The notes beneath the pieces are model-generated. The model saw nothing but the letters and a program-made list of their open reading frames with translations, ran no database searches and had not been told where the DNA came from. Below, one piece after another: positions 1-13,135 of a stretch of DNA of 64,000 nt. Position 1 is the stretch's first letter; each line of letters opens with the position of its first letter. The translations under genes and the position numbers were made by a program. Location of the stretch: contig MQVO02000001.1 in assembly GCA_001986395.2 (NCBI GenBank), positions 2,232,001-2,296,000 on the forward strand, written 5' to 3'. The stretch comes from Irpex lacteus. Its lineage: Eukaryota; Basidiomycota; Agaricomycetes; Polyporales; Irpicaceae.

Positions 1-590
1 TTGCCCGAAAGCCACATAGTAGTAATCCCATGTCGACACACTGCCATGGAGTTCTACTGACACTCATGAGCCTCCCTGCCCGGAGTGGAACTGTTGAAGG
101 GGCTTACTGCTACTTTGTAGCCTTTCAGATCCCAGGTCCCAGAGGCCATACCAGCTCTCGTTCGTAATTACGTTTTATTACCCTTGGAACTTGAAGCTTG
201 AAGAGCCTTAGCTGCGTCACGGTGGGGCCAACGAAGTAAGTATGTGGTACGTGGCAGTCTCGTAGCCGTACAAACTACTTAAGTGTACTGACGACGACTG
301 GGCCCCCGCTCGCTGAGCATAGCCACAGAAGGGAAGGTAGGCATGAGATCCAGCAACTTAAGGCAGCATATGTAGCAGTCGCCGCGTGAGAAGTCGAAAC
401 ATATTATGTTAATAACCTCGTATGATTTGGATTTTGTGGTTTATCGTCACGGTGTTACATAGGCGCAGTCACAGGATCAAGACGTTCGGAATAAAAGAGG
501 AGAGAAATTGTTGGGCCACTTCGTAATCAGAGGAAGAGAAGATACTCAAAAGAAAGATCGAGTGCTCGTTGTGGACTTTAATACTACCAT
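1..590. other. No gene recognised
   Basis: This is the 3' flank of the minus-strand kinase-like gene that ends at 591. Reading frames are short and none shows a domain or a plausible intron chain. Confidence 0.5.
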
Positions 591-1828
591 CTACGCCGTG
601 GCCTCCATTTGCGTCTCTATAGTTTTGCAAATCTCCACGAACCTAGCAAGCGCGTCCTTGGCGGTCGGGCGCGCCTCGGCATCCGCATTCTTCATGAAGT
701 GCACGAGCTCGTCTAGGGCAGGAATATAATCCGCGTCTACTACGCCGGCCTGTTGACCATATCAGTATCAGTGGTTTGTGTCGTTCTGACCAAACTCACC
801 TCATCGGCCTGGTCAATCAGGTGTTTCTTGATCCATGTACCAAGGAGGAACACGTCAAGCTTGTATGGATTGTAGTCAGCTTCCGGCCCTTGAAGCTTCT
901 CAGGAATGTCGATGACGTCCGACATCTTAGGATAGCCACGGGTACTAGTATTGTGGGGGTTGGTGGTGATGAAGGCGTTGCGCCAGTCGAAGAAGTAATA
1001 CTTGACCAAAGCACGAGCCTTCTGGAGGTTGTCCACGTGGACCTCACTCGAGACCTCGTCGATCTTCATGTCTGGCATCTCGATTCTGAGTGCGTCTGCG
1101 TCGACGTTACTGGGGGAAATGTATAGTCAGTCGTTATGGGTAAAGACGTGAAGAAAACGCGAGTGATCAATTTACCGAAGAGCAATATAGCGGCTGTGCA
1201 TGAAGGCCAATCCCTGTCCCAGCCCGAGATCAGATGAATACGAAAATTGAGGCCATGGCAGGGGTGACGTACCTCTAGAACTTGCTTGATCGCATTCAAA
1301 AGGTCATGTACATCAGTCCAAAGAAACTCGTCGACCTTGGCAAGGTACGGCATGACGATGTAGTGGGCATTGTCGTCTTCAAGGAAGGTGATGGGAACCG
1401 TGCAATGCGAATCGGGCCTTGCCTGAAGGGCGCCATGCTTGATGGTGTCGATAACTTTCTTGATGGCTTGGTAAGCGGCCATGTCCTTGACGTACTGGAT
1501 GAGAACTGGAACCCGCCCCTGGGCACCTTCTGTCGTCGCCTCAATGATGTCTCCCGGGAGCTGTCGCAATCTGTGAGTGAACGGACGAAACAATGAACAA
1601 AGTAGCACGTACAGAAAGGCAGCGGAAGTCCGGGCATTGGGAGGGAATTTTGTTACCATCCCCCCAGGAAGGCGACCAGGACTCTTGGTAGCGCTCCGGG
1701 AGGTAGTAACCGTTCGACTTGAGGAACTTGGAGGCCGCCTTCCACTTCAGCTCATGAGACTGTAATTTGCTGGCAGCCTTCAATGTGTCAGCGGGAATTG
1801 CAGCGGTGGGGTCGAAAGTGTGAGCCAT
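591..1828 (-). CDS. Kinase-like protein (pseudokinase), paralogue 1
   Basis: Five exons can be traced from the ATG at 1828 to a stop at 591-593. Exon 1 ends near 1613 at a GTACGT donor. The next exon carries the hinge-like segment YIVMPYLAKVDEF. A mini-exon encodes GLAFMHSRYIALR, followed by the C-lobe with YYFFDWRNAF and NPYKLDVFLLG, and a last exon with ARPTAKDAL. The layout matches the other kinase-like genes in this window. Compared with the intact paralogue at 14268, the catalytic HRD reads LRN, the loop Asn reads Asp and DFG reads DWR, so phosphotransfer is unlikely. Family membership is seen from shared motifs; a role as a pseudokinase or scaffold is inference. Length is about 330 residues, with no membrane segment. 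Confidence 0.8.
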
Positions 1829-1925
1829 CGTGATGAGAAGATTTAGCGGAAGAGGTGCTGAAGGGATGGGTGAAAAGCTTGGAAGATGGGGTGGTTGGTA
1901 AGAAAACCGACAAAATACGAGCTCC

Positions 1926-1932
1926 TTTTATA
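1926..1932 (-). promoter_or_regulatory. TATA box of kinase-like gene 1
   Basis: On the minus strand this reads TATAAAA. It lies about 100 bases upstream of the ATG at 1828, a normal distance for a fungal core promoter once a 5' UTR is allowed for. Confidence 0.5.
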
Positions 1933-3283
1933 CCCCGGCGCATTGACTCTGAGGATGCTGCCCACGTGAGCGTGTTGGCGGCCTTAAGCCACTAACAGGC
2001 CCTTGGCCTTTTGCTGGCCGCCCCCATCGGCTGGCCCGCCGGAATATCGTGTAGCCCAAAAGGCCAACAATCGTCTTTGTGTTCTTTGTCCGCAATGAGG
2101 CCTAGACTGTGTTGACGTTACATCGTTACCCTAGAAGCCAATCACAATGATTAGCAAAATCATATTCGTACCCTCCCCTGCCACTCGTTGGCTCCATAAT
2201 ATCGTGGAGAGCACCGCCACCCGCTATCCGCGGTGACTCATTGTCCAGGCCACGCATGTTATGGGCGTTTAGTGACCACCAAATTCACCGTGGCTTGCCA
2301 TTGGTGCTCTCCTCGCGAAATATCGCAAATACTTGGCGCTTAATGACCACCGACAATGGCACAAGAATCATCCATGTGTCCCACCTCAGGCCTCATTGTC
2401 GGCCCTGATAGGAAGATAATTAAAGGCCGCCATACCATAGTATCACAGCGTCCTTGTTTGTAGATTAATCAGTCGTTTCACTGGCAGGAGCACAGATGGA
2501 ACTAACCGAGCCGTTGTGATATTCGACCTCGTCCAAACCCCGCGCAGGATTGCTGCCCGACGAGTCGCATCAAAATATGCATCATGAGGCACCGGGTTAT
2601 CTACATATGCATTATCAGTGGGAGGTGCTAACGAAGAAGGCTGGTCCGTACGCGCTGATATAGTGCCGGTGCAACACGCTGCGCCTGCCAGTGCAACTTG
2701 AGTGTGAATACTATCACCTCACCTACTCCAGTGCTCGACCTCTCCGTGGTTACGAAGTAGTATAGAAGTAAAACATCTGAGCCGACACATGTTACCACCT
2801 TTCCTGCTTTACACAGGAATGACAAGGAAGGTGTCGCCGTACACGCCTCATGTCAGTGGTTTCAAAGTCCGCCCGCCTAAAGGGGCAGTTGGTGCACCGG
2901 CTTCTCCCGAAGCCCTTGTCAAATACGGTATCCGCTGTATTCGTCCGCAACGACAATCGGCACAACAATCCCGTTAACCTCGAAACGCTGATTAAATCAT
3001 AAACTATAAGAGAAAAGCAAGAGCAAGCATATCACGGTCGGCTTTCTAGTTATCTTGGGCGCGGTGGCACCAGTACTAAGTAGACTTAGTATCAGGTTGC
3101 CGGCGTCATGTTTTCCAGCGCAGAGCCTCATGGGCGTGTATGAAAGAGGCTACCACGGAGAACAGTATGAAGCGCTAATATTTGTTTGTAGATTACAAGA
3201 TGATAGTATCAATGACGACGGATGGGACCTTGAGCACGAGTATGAAATAAAACAGTCACGCGTTCTGCGCAGCGGAAAATGAA
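1933..3283. other. Intergenic, nothing recognised
   Basis: Promoter side of the gene ending at 591 and 3' side of the gene ending at 3284. I see only short frames, no inverted-repeat ends and no coherent exons. Confidence 0.4.
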
Positions 3284-4572
3284 CTAATGGCCGGAAGAGA
3301 ACAGGCCTTTCAGGAAGGAGGTAGATGTGCCATCACGGACGTCCGCGCTGCTGCCGTTGATCACATGCAATTTCTGTACCCTCTGGTCACCAGTGATTCC
3401 TTTCTTGATGTTAGCCCATTCGCGCACGATGGTCATCGCATCAGGACGTGCAACAGGGTTGAGAGACGTCATTGCTTGAATAAGGGGGGCCAGGAAGGCA
3501 GCATTGCCGTAGCACTAGAGCTAATCAGCATACGAGGATGGAGGAGTAAATGAGCGATGATACGTACTTCCAGAACGGCCTCACGAAGATAGGTTCCGAG
3601 GACGTAGACGTCGAGCTTGAACGGATTGTATGGAGCTCCAGACTCCAGCTCCGGGGCATCAATATCGAGACCGGTCTTCCCGGCAACCAGGGCAGAGGTG
3701 TTGTCACCAGAAGCACCCTCGAAGGCGTTTGAGAAGTTAAAGTAGTAGTACCTGACAGGCTGAGCAGCCTTACGCCGCGAAACGTACTTAGCCGGACCGC
3801 TCAAGTCAGGTTTCATACCGGTCTGGATGGGATGGAAGCCCTTTGGGTACATCGAGACGGCGTCCATCACCAAGTTCTCGTAGGTTGGGTTGCTAGAGCA
3901 CACTAAGCACAACACAGACTAAGACTATACGAACAACTTACCAATGCGCGATGTTCTCATTGTGCATGAAGGCCAGCCCCTACAACAGAAGTATGACATG
4001 AGAACCGACAGTTCAACGTCAGATTCAGAAACGAACACGAACCTCGAAGAGCTGATCTGCCAAGTCCACGATATCACCAACAACCTCGAAGAAGGGATCG
4101 TCCGCTTGGCGAAGGTATGGCATGACGAGGTACGAGATCGACTTGTCGTTGTTGTCACGAATGAGCTCAAGTATGGGAGCGAAGTGATTGGCGGGGTCGT
4201 TGGAGTAAGGGGGCTTCGAATACTTCAGGGCCATCTCGAATTCGCGGGAGCCAGTCTTGGTGCGTTTGATTTGTACGAACTTGCCGTCGACAATGCGCTT
4301 CGCGTCGATGATCTCGGAATACAACTAGGAGATAACGTTAGCGACAGCGTGCATAGGAAGGATGAGGGACGCACGGGAAGGCTATAGAAGTCTTCGCAGC
4401 GCGTAGGAGATCGACCAGTGTTGACCCAGGAGGGCGTCCACAACGACGTATAGCGAGGGCGGAATTGATACCCTTTCGACATAAAGAACTCAGACAGATC
4501 CTTCCACGGTAGCTCATGCGGCTGCAAGACGCTTGCTTGCTTGAGAATGAACGGGTCGATGGGAGGAGACAT
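3284..4572 (-). CDS. Kinase-like protein (pseudokinase), paralogue 2
   Basis: The ATG at 4572 opens a five-exon gene. Exon 1 carries LQPHELPWKDLSEFF and the RPRYTSLWTPSW motif. Exon 2 has SYLVMPYLRQADDPFF followed by VGDIVDLADQLFE. A mini-exon encodes GLAFMHNENIAH. Exon 4 has the MYPKGFHP block, then RYYYFNF and NPFKLDVYVLGTY. The last exon has NPVARPDAMTIV and ends at 3284. The catalytic loop reads HCNPTYEN where the active paralogue has HRDCAYKN, and the DFG site reads NFS, so Asp is lost at both metal and base positions. A C-terminal FLKGLF block is shared with the paralogue at 14268, which makes these two close relatives. Function as an active kinase is unlikely; regulatory or scaffold use is possible but unproven. 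Confidence 0.8.
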
Positions 4573-6820
4573 GGTGGGTGGGATACAAAGAGGTGGAAGG
4601 GGAGTTGGCCGCTGGGAGCGCGAGACATTGCATTTTAAACCTGATCGCGCTTCAAAAAGGCCAATAGATCACGTGAGCGTTATGAGGGTGCTGGCACCGC
4701 CACTAGCCGCTGATTGTGGGACGCCGTGACCATCGATTGATCGTACAATGAGGCATGGCCCTTTCACCGTCATTGTCATTGTTCCTCTATCACCATCACC
4801 ATGTCCCTGCCCTTTGATGCTAGGCAGTGCTGGTATATCCAGCTGGTAAGTCTGATATAAGCTGTGTGATGAACTCGGAGGGTAGCGCACCTAGACTGCT
4901 CCTGAATGAGGCCATGGCCATGGCCCACTACGGCCAGTGCCACTCATCAGCTCGGTTCTTACTAACCCGCAGCACCTCTCCCACGCGCATATTGACTACT
5001 GCTTCCGATTTCAATGGCTTGCTGCTAATGATGGGGTGAGTACGCTCAGTTGGCCGCTGGTTCGTTCCTAATACCGTACAGTGCATCTCCATGGTATACG
5101 ATAAGGCTTTCTTGAGTCCAGACCCAGGTTATGGCCAAGGCGTTGGATTGAACCATATCCGTAGAGATCATGTACATCCCAAGGCGGGCATTGAGGTGCA
5201 TACGCTCTTTCACCTGCCGCCGTCATCAACTCGAACAGAGTCCCGTACAACTTCGATCCCCATCCATGTCCTCGAAAGACGTGTCTAGACCACGTGTCTG
5301 ATCGGATGTGAGATCGTCGCAAAGTACAGGCCGTGGCGACAGGTAAATGTTGAACAAGCGGTACTATAATCGCAAAGTCGGTGATGACTCAGATTCCAGC
5401 GAGTGCCATTCGATCATTGAGACTCACTGGTTAAAAAGTTCTCAGTGAGCACTGAGGACTCAAGTCTGCCCATTGTCGACTTGGATGTGACCTTACTAGT
5501 GCTGATCGGTTCTCATTATTGCTAGAGTGGCGGAAGGTAGAGTGCAGTGTGTTTGGACCCAGGCTCGCGAGAATTGCTCTTCTAACTTTGGGCCACAGGC
5601 ATTACCTAAAACTCTCAGACGTGCATCATCACATGACCATCGCATCGTTTCGGGTTCCCCTTCCAGCGCTCAGCGGGTAAGCGGCGGCGGCGCCGACGCG
5701 TCACACCACTGGGCTTGTCACGTCCTTGCCTCTGCACTGTGATGACGGTAACCTGCGGAAGTAAGTTTCTAGCGTCCATTTCACTGTGTATCGCACAGTC
5801 TACTCATTGAATTTCATACATAGGAAATACAGAATTTCACTTTTTTCCTCGAAGGACTCGGAGATTCGCAAAGTTGACCGAAAAATGACACTGGCAACTC
5901 TGGCGGTCGTCCTTCACGGCCCCATGCGTTAGTGAAGGTATTGAGATGTACAGCTAACACCTTCCTACATCGAAAACATTCAGCTCAAGGCGACGTTACA
6001 GCCCACAGATTCGAGCCAATCAGTTACTTCTATCCGAGAGCTGAAGGTATAACTCCTCCGACGTATCTTGTGAACGGGTGACAGTGTATCTCGTCCACAC
6101 CTCGGGCCAAAGGATATATCTTGCTGGAAAATTCGAGTACTTCGGATACTTGAACATTGGGTGCCAATATGCCGGACGTCCTAGGCGTACGACCCCATTG
6201 CGTTGGGAGCACGGCTTGGCTGACCTCTGCGTTCTTAAGCGATACGTCTTCACCGATACCTCAAGGCTATGTACCTGGCATGACTATCCAATGTATGAAG
6301 CGAATACATCAGCTTCTGTGCTTCTCCTACTTGCTTCTTTGCCAGACGGCTCGCTTTGCCCCGTCTATCTGTGGCTGCAGGAGTATAACCTGGGATTCAG
6401 GGGAGGGGAAAGATCGCAGCCCAGAAGACAACTTCCAGCGATCTCGATGATAAAGCTCGCTCCATCCCTTGATGCTGTCCTATACAACAGCAAGTGATCC
6501 GTCTTCACCTTCACACCTACCTTTTCGTGTAGCCTCCTCCATCTGATGTTCTCCTAGTACTTCAACGTCCAGTGTCTCTGATGGCAATCTAAATCATACA
6601 TCCATTCTCAGCTCCCAGCTACTACTACAAACACGTGTGCGGCTCTCGACGTGGGTCGTCGTTTGGAGAGGCATCCTACGTCGCCATTCCTACGTTTGGA
6701 TACAACGGCTTATCGGGATCCAGGAATCTCTTCCTACCAGTACGCTGAACTGAGTCGAGCATTTCCCGTTAGATCGGAGCCAGCATGGAAGGCTCGTATG
6801 TCGGATGAAAGGCTACATGG
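4573..6820. other. Intergenic, nothing recognised
   Basis: About 2.2 kb with only short overlapping frames on both strands. No domain, splice chain, tRNA-like fold or terminal repeat was recognised. Confidence 0.4.
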
Positions 6821-8374
6821 CTAGTCCAAGCTTGTATCGACTGCAGCGGATCGGTTACGAGACGCTATATGGAAGGCCTTCTTGGCTATTTCTTGCAGTC
6901 TATGTGTCAATCTGTCGGTAGTGACGGGAATAGACAAACCCGATTGCTCTAGCTTCCTGCAGGGGGATCTCGGTTCGCCTACGTGATGCCGTCGTAGCCT
7001 ACGTCCACGATGATATGATGGTATGCGCTGGACGATGGACATCCATTCCAGCACCGACTCTGATGCACTTGGCCGCATTCTACGGTCGTTGAGCGTCATT
7101 TGATCAACCAGCTGTTGCAGGAATTGCACGTTCGAATATCTCTGGAATTGAATTCATTTAGTCATCAAGCATGATGGAGGCAACGAAACGATTTGTGAAC
7201 GCACGGAAAGAATCTCCTGGCGGAACATGTTTCCAACCATAAACACGTCGAGTTGGAAGGGATTATACCAGACGGCAGTGGTTTCCGGGTTTTCTCGCAA
7301 GCCCTTTTGGTACTCTGGAACGTCTCGATGGCCGGAGTACACGATGTACGGCTCCGCTTCTGGTATCAAATCCTCTGGAGGCTGATACTGAGATAATCCT
7401 GACTCGAGTATATAATACTTCGCTGACAGGTGTGTAAAGTAAGAACCCTCCGAACCTGGGGAGTATGGCTCACCATTAGTGTAGTATACGTATGAAGGTC
7501 TACTATGTAGTGACGACTTAGATAACCCAAAACCTGATGGCCGACAACTCGGATTGATACCACCGTTATGATCAACGACAATGTTTCGAATCGAGAGGTC
7601 ACTAAGATAGTAGCAGTTGAGTATCATGCATAACCAACTGTGTTGTGACAAACCAATGAGCTATAAACCGCACGTGCATGAATTCAAGACCCTACCCAAT
7701 GTCAAGTACTGAGCAAATTGAGATGCACGACTCGGAAGAACTGAAGATACGTACCAACAGGATTTGCCCCACGAAATCGACTACTTCTTGAATACTTTCA
7801 AAGCTTCCGGGGTTGCTGTCGGGCATATAGGTCATGACGGCAAGTGCAAATGTTTTATCGAGTTTATCTTCCAGGACCTCAAGAGTCGGCATGGAGTGAT
7901 TGGCCGGATCTATGTGACGCGACCACTGGAAAAGGCGAACAGAATTTTCGGATTCTTGGCATATCTTTTTGTTCATCATTATTCGCTTGATGTATACTAA
8001 TTGACCGTCCCAGACGCGATAGGCAATGGACATGTTTGGGCGTGTCTGGAAATCCGGAGCCTCGCATAAGCTTCAAGTTGAAAAAAGAGCACTTATCGTG
8101 CGGCGGTAGCAGAAATATGACCAGCGATTCTTACCTGCAAGCCAAATCGTACACTTTCCGTGCTTTTTGACATGGCGCAGCTAGCAGTATTGCAATGGTT
8201 GACTGTCGCCACAGCCCCAGTATTGATTCGTGCGGCAGTATTGCCGAAATCGTCCGTGACCAGGATGTACCCTTGCGTCCGAAGCATCTCCCATCTATCT
8301 CTCCAATATTGTTCGATGCTCTTCACCGACAAAAAGTCGTGCATAGAATTCAGGTTCTCTGAATACATGTCCAT
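6821..8374 (-). CDS. Kinase-like protein, degenerate, paralogue 3
   Basis: Same family and exon plan as its neighbours. The N-terminal exon (ATG at 8374) includes YWRDRWEMLRTQGYIL. Exon 2 has LVYIKRIMMNK, the probable Lys-bearing strand, and MTYMPDSNPGSFESI. A mini-exon gives GLEFMHVRFIAH, then a loop HCDLSIRN. The C-lobe carries YNPFQLDVFMVGNMF, and the stop lies at 6821. The catalytic Asp and loop Asn survive (HCD...N), but DFG is replaced by TNG and the segment before it is rearranged. The C-terminal tail is rich in Arg and His. I judge it a likely inactive or divergent kinase. The exact N-terminal start is uncertain because the frame stays open upstream of 8374. Confidence 0.72.
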
Positions 8375-8662
8375 GTGAACTTGCTGTAAATGCAAGGTGA
8401 GATTGAAGTGAGGGAAGGATTACAAGGATTCAAGCGCTGGATATCACAACTTTGAAACAGACTCCGCTACTTACGGTGCGACGCGCAAACACCGAGCACC
8501 TCCAGAAATCTCCAGAAATCGTTAAACGTCCATGTTCCGCCGGGAATTTTAGCATAACAGTGTGTAAAGACTGAACAAGCTTTGTTGTTGTGTACGTAGG
8601 GAGAGAGATGAGATACTGTATAGTACTACTACTACTGTACGGCGAACACTGGCACGTATGGT

Positions 8663-11355
8663 TTAATCTACAATACCTATCAACCTGAGTTCTTCATTGA
8701 GCCGCGAGGCGGTTAGTCTTTTCTTTGGATCTTTGTCCCAGCATTGATTTACGACGCGCCACAGCCCATCCGGCATCGGATCCTGCGACGCTAGGTCTGG
8801 ACTACTTGGCCTATTGGGACGTTCCGTACCGGGGCAAATCATTGGATCAGCCAGTGTCCAGAGCTGGCAGATATAATCACAGTAAGATTCATTGTCAAAA
8901 GCGACAATGTGGGATTGAGTGGGATTTACCTCGATGCAGACCATTGCAAAAGAGTAAATATCGCTTTCATGCGTTGCGCGTAGCCGTGTCATCGTTTTCG
9001 TGTCAATGATTTCAGGGGCGGTCCAAGCTGGATTGCCCTCACGAGCTGATGCATAGTTCTTGCTCATTCCCTCCGCGTACAACGATAGGCCGAAGTCAGC
9101 TATCTTGATATTATCTTGTTGATCTACAAGAACATTTACCTGCAAGATGTATGCTTTCAGTATGCAACAACAGAAACGTAATGGCTGATAACTTTGCTCA
9201 CTCCTCGAAGGTCGCCATGAACTATGCCTTCCAAATGAACATACTCGAGACCTATAGCTATCTGACCCAGCTTGACAAGCAATAATAAATCTCTAGTCTC
9301 GCAGATTGGTAGAGCGCTTACCCATCGATTCGATAAGTTATGCAGCTTGCCATCATATGTCTGCGGCTTTTCTTGTAATTGTCGTAGTCGTACGCGGACA
9401 TTGGATTTCGGCATCCAGGGAAGCACGAGGGTGAATGGACTCAGCTCGGGTTTGAAGAGAACGGCAGTTAAAGATAGAATGTACTCGTGGCTAAGCATCC
9501 ACGTATTAACTAGCTCCAAAATCATCCTCTGTGAATGGGCATTGATAGTCTATCAGACACTGAGCGCGTCAAATGAGGGATAGTGGCGCACCTGTCTCTG
9601 ATTCCTCAAATCTTCTGGAGTGCCGTTGCTAAAGAATCTCATGCATTTGAGAGCCACGAAACTGGTTTTCGGTGTCTGTCCCACGCTTAACATCCGTGTT
9701 GACGGCTTAGGTGGTGTATAACACCCCTGATATACGGAAGCGTAGCTGCCTTCTCCAACAGGTAATGCTTTCTTCTGTCTATTGGCGTCATCGGCTTTGG
9801 CGAGGGTGAGGCGACCTGGTAGCGTCATGATCTGCGCTGGGATTATTCCAGCCTCTTGGATCATGTGCACTGCCAAGCGACGTAGCATGTCCCTCGTACG
9901 TGCATCACTTTCCGAGGCAATAATATCCTTGAAAATCACTATCAGTGGCATGAAATGAGAGAAGTGGCATAATATACCCTCCTAATCCAGTGGATGATCG
10001 TGTCAAACACTGGTCCACAGACATACATAAGGGCAGCAGTAAATGATTCGATAGGCCAGTTAGGATCGATCCGCAGTTCTGTTTTTGCTTTATGGTATAG
10101 GAACGACAATACACCTCTGGAATTGTCTGGCTTTGGAAGACTTCGCGACTCTTCGGCCATGCGCTTGATGGCAAGTGTGAACTTCGCTCTACAATATAAA
10201 AGAGAATGATGACGAAGCCAAAAGATGTCCATCGCACCGCTTTTAAAGGATGCAGCGGCCGCATATGTTGCGACTGGTAGTAGCCTATGAGTTCGATGCT
10301 GGCTGAACATAACAATGGAACTCACATAGATATATACGCGCAAACACGCACAATGACTCGGCGCAGAATGCAACGTAATGAATCAACTCCTGAAAGTGAT
10401 CGGAGAGGCATCCAGGAAAGCTAAGGATGCTCGTACAGTGGACAGCAAAATCAACGACTCGACGCATATGTGACAACAAATCCTCTGCCGCGTTGTATCG
10501 CAAATTGCGGAGATCGACCGGCTGTCCTTCATGATCTACTAGTTTCCGCTGGCTCATATATGCCACTTTATCTTGTGGATAATTATCGACATATAGCATG
10601 AGCCCATAGAGATGGAGTCCAGCAAACTTCTATTTGCATCGATGGGGTAAATCAATATTGAGTCCAAAGTTACAGTGGCGTGACACTGGAGACTTACGAA
10701 GGCTCGCTCATTGTATATAGAGTAATTTCCGAGCTTATAGATCAAGCTTTGGAGGTTTTCAATCGTAGGAAGCCCGGTCGGGTTAGGATACCTAGCTCCA
10801 TTGACGACGTTCAAAAGGGCTTTCACCGCCGACCTGTCAATTGCAAGACGACCTGTAGCCACAGGTAGACCGCGAATGTTTATAGCGATGGGGACGCTGA
10901 TATCCTCTGGGAGAGAGGGTGAGTGAATGCCTGACATGTGGGCAATTAATGTACCTTTGGAAGCCGACCTATCCGCAGGAATTGACTGCCAGAACCATTG
11001 GGGATTGCTATCGGAAAGTAATACTTCGCCCGCTGGCTTCTTTCGATAACGTAGGCGTATATATACCTCGGACTCATACGGAATGTTACAAGCACTGAGT
11101 AAGTACCATGGTCAGAAACCTTCCTACCCAAAGTAAAGACACGTCTCACAAATGTATCGCAGTACATGATAGTCCCGCGTGGTCTTGGATGTCCTTGAAG
11201 AGGCTCTCTGGTGGCGTATGCGTTTCAACTACTTGTTGATCGACGACGACTTCAACCGCCGTCAGGATTGACTTCAGATGCTGCTTGTGTAAGCAGCTAA
11301 AATCCACTCCAGTGGATAAGCCGATGTGTCGGTAGGTAAAATGTATAACCAGCAT
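8663..11355 (-). CDS. C2-like/helical/TKL protein kinase 1
   Basis: A multi-exon gene ending at the stop 8663-8665. The C-terminal kinase domain is complete: glycine loop GEGSYASVYQG (about 9.74 kb), the Lys strand FVALKCMRFF, catalytic loop HGDLRG (about 9.21 kb) with NVLVD, then DFGLS, the APE segment TAPEII, and SDIYSF. HGD in place of HRD is usual in mushroom TKL kinases, so activity is plausible. Upstream exons (9.95-10.94 kb) encode a mostly helical region with KRMAEESRSLPKP and a VRRVVDF-like stretch. The first exons (about 11.16-11.36 kb) contain ILTAVEVVVDQQVVE, which resembles a C2 beta-sandwich strand pair. The first exon and its ATG are not resolved. Substrate unknown. Paralogues are at 21397 and 35451. 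Confidence 0.72.
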
Positions 11356-11359
11356 GAAT

Positions 11360-13135
11360 CGTGCTTACATGTCAATTGGAACTGTAATTTAAAATATGGG
11401 AAAGCCATTCCTGAATATCGCTACTACGAAAAGGTCAGACGTGTGTTCGAAGCTATGGGGGTTATGCGTAGATATTACTAACCTGCGCTGAAGCCTTGAG
11501 ACTTTCTTAGACAGAGACAGCGGCGACTTGACAAGAAAGGGGCGCCTTCACTCGCCACACAGCCTTCTTCTATCTGGCAGCTGCTACCGCCCAGTACGCC
11601 GTAACGACTCGCACATGCCTGTTTGAGCGGTATTCAGTTCCATGCATCAATCACACCCATTCGGCTGGTACTAACGCATGCGACCTCGGACACCTCAGGC
11701 TGTGTGCATGGAAAGGGCGCAATCACGGCAACGCCATAATGATGTTACGGGATATCTACCATCACAATTAGCATCATCCCGCACACAGGTAGACGAATGG
11801 GTACAATGAGGATACGCACATAACTGGTCATGCCACAAACTCAATGTCGACCCTTGAACATATAACTATATGCTCTTGGTAGCCTTTACGCATCCAATTT
11901 GTCGCTGTTACACTAAGAGTACCATCGGAGTCGCTGCCTTGGGTCTCGCATCATCGTGAGAGTTAACATAATCTGAGCCCGCAGACCACCGGGTTCCTGG
12001 ACGTTCAATCGATAAGCGGTACTAGTAACACGGCGGCATTACTCACCTTACGAGATGCGGTGTCATTTCGTCAAGGCCCGGGTAACTGGTCAGCGGAATG
12101 CATATGTACAAGGAGTCATCGGAGTTGAGGCAGTACGTGCGGTCGTCGGTAAGTTGTTGTTGTTGTTCAATTGTGTATTGGACGATCGTCTTGGTAGGGT
12201 ATGGATGGCAAGCTGGAACACAACGAGACTGGTCGGGAGACTGACATTATCACTGATCAGTTCCAAGACGCTTTAAGAATGTCTTTTGGTGTTAGTAAGG
12301 TCTAAACGCACCTTCTGACTCATACTTACAAAACAGTCTTTGTGGGAAAAGTATGCTTCAAGTTAATCGCGTCAGGCAGACGACCGGGGTCCTGGAAGTT
12401 TACGGTATGGGTCAGAATCGAAGTTCGTTACCAGGGCGTGTGACACAAGTGACATGTGCACGTGTGAGTAAAATAGATCGATATTGATATCACGTCAAAA
12501 GCGCCCAGAGGGATATCTTTGTACATCCAACGGGGACGTAGGCGCAGTAGGCCTCAGAGTGTCACTGCAGTACTGGAGACTCGTGCGAATGCATCCTTGT
12601 ACCAACTCAGTAAGATAGTAAGACGTTGTAATGAAACGTAAACTCGGACATGCAATAAAAGCCGTTCTGGCAAGTACTCGTTAAATATAAATACAGTTAA
12701 ACTAAACATTACGCTGGGTACTACCATGCCTGGCAGACCCGTGAACACCGGCGCTGCGTCCATCGGCGTACTTGCAAGGACATGGGGGAATTAACCAGAC
12801 AACTTTCGCTATCAACATATGGCATATATCCTACTCTTGCTGTAGCACTCCTACTTCCTACTACTCGTCGCATGCGCGACGTACTTTGCTGGGAGCCCAT
12901 TTGTTGGTGTCTGACCCCTAGTGCAGAATCTTCACGCAGGAGATTTGATAGGGACTCGCGCAACCTCACCGCTAGCAGGGATCACCGCTGTGCGATGGTT
13001 GATATTGCCTGCGGCTGGCGTACAGTATTGGCCTGGTAAAAGTTCGAGATGCGTCTAGCTTGAGAAGTTCTCAATGAACGAAACACACCTTCATCATGCT
13101 GGGACGCGGCAATGAGCAATGCGTATCTTCACGTG
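11360..13135. other. Unresolved region with possible minus-strand exons
   Basis: No complete gene can be assembled. Two minus-strand stretches look exon-like. One near 12.35-12.42 kb encodes NFQDPGRLPDAINLKHTF and runs into a GTAAGT donor. One near 12.06-12.23 kb encodes QQLTDDRTYCLNSDDSLY and CIPLTSYPGLDEMTPHLVR before a GTGAGT donor. They could be the 5' exons of the neighbouring TKL gene or the remains of another gene. I recognise no domain. Confidence 0.3.

Noticed and set aside
9270..9330. tRNA-like stretch with TGGTAGAGCGC (a D-arm-like motif)
   Set aside because: It lies inside a well-supported kinase exon on the other strand. No acceptor stem or proper T-arm can be paired around it.
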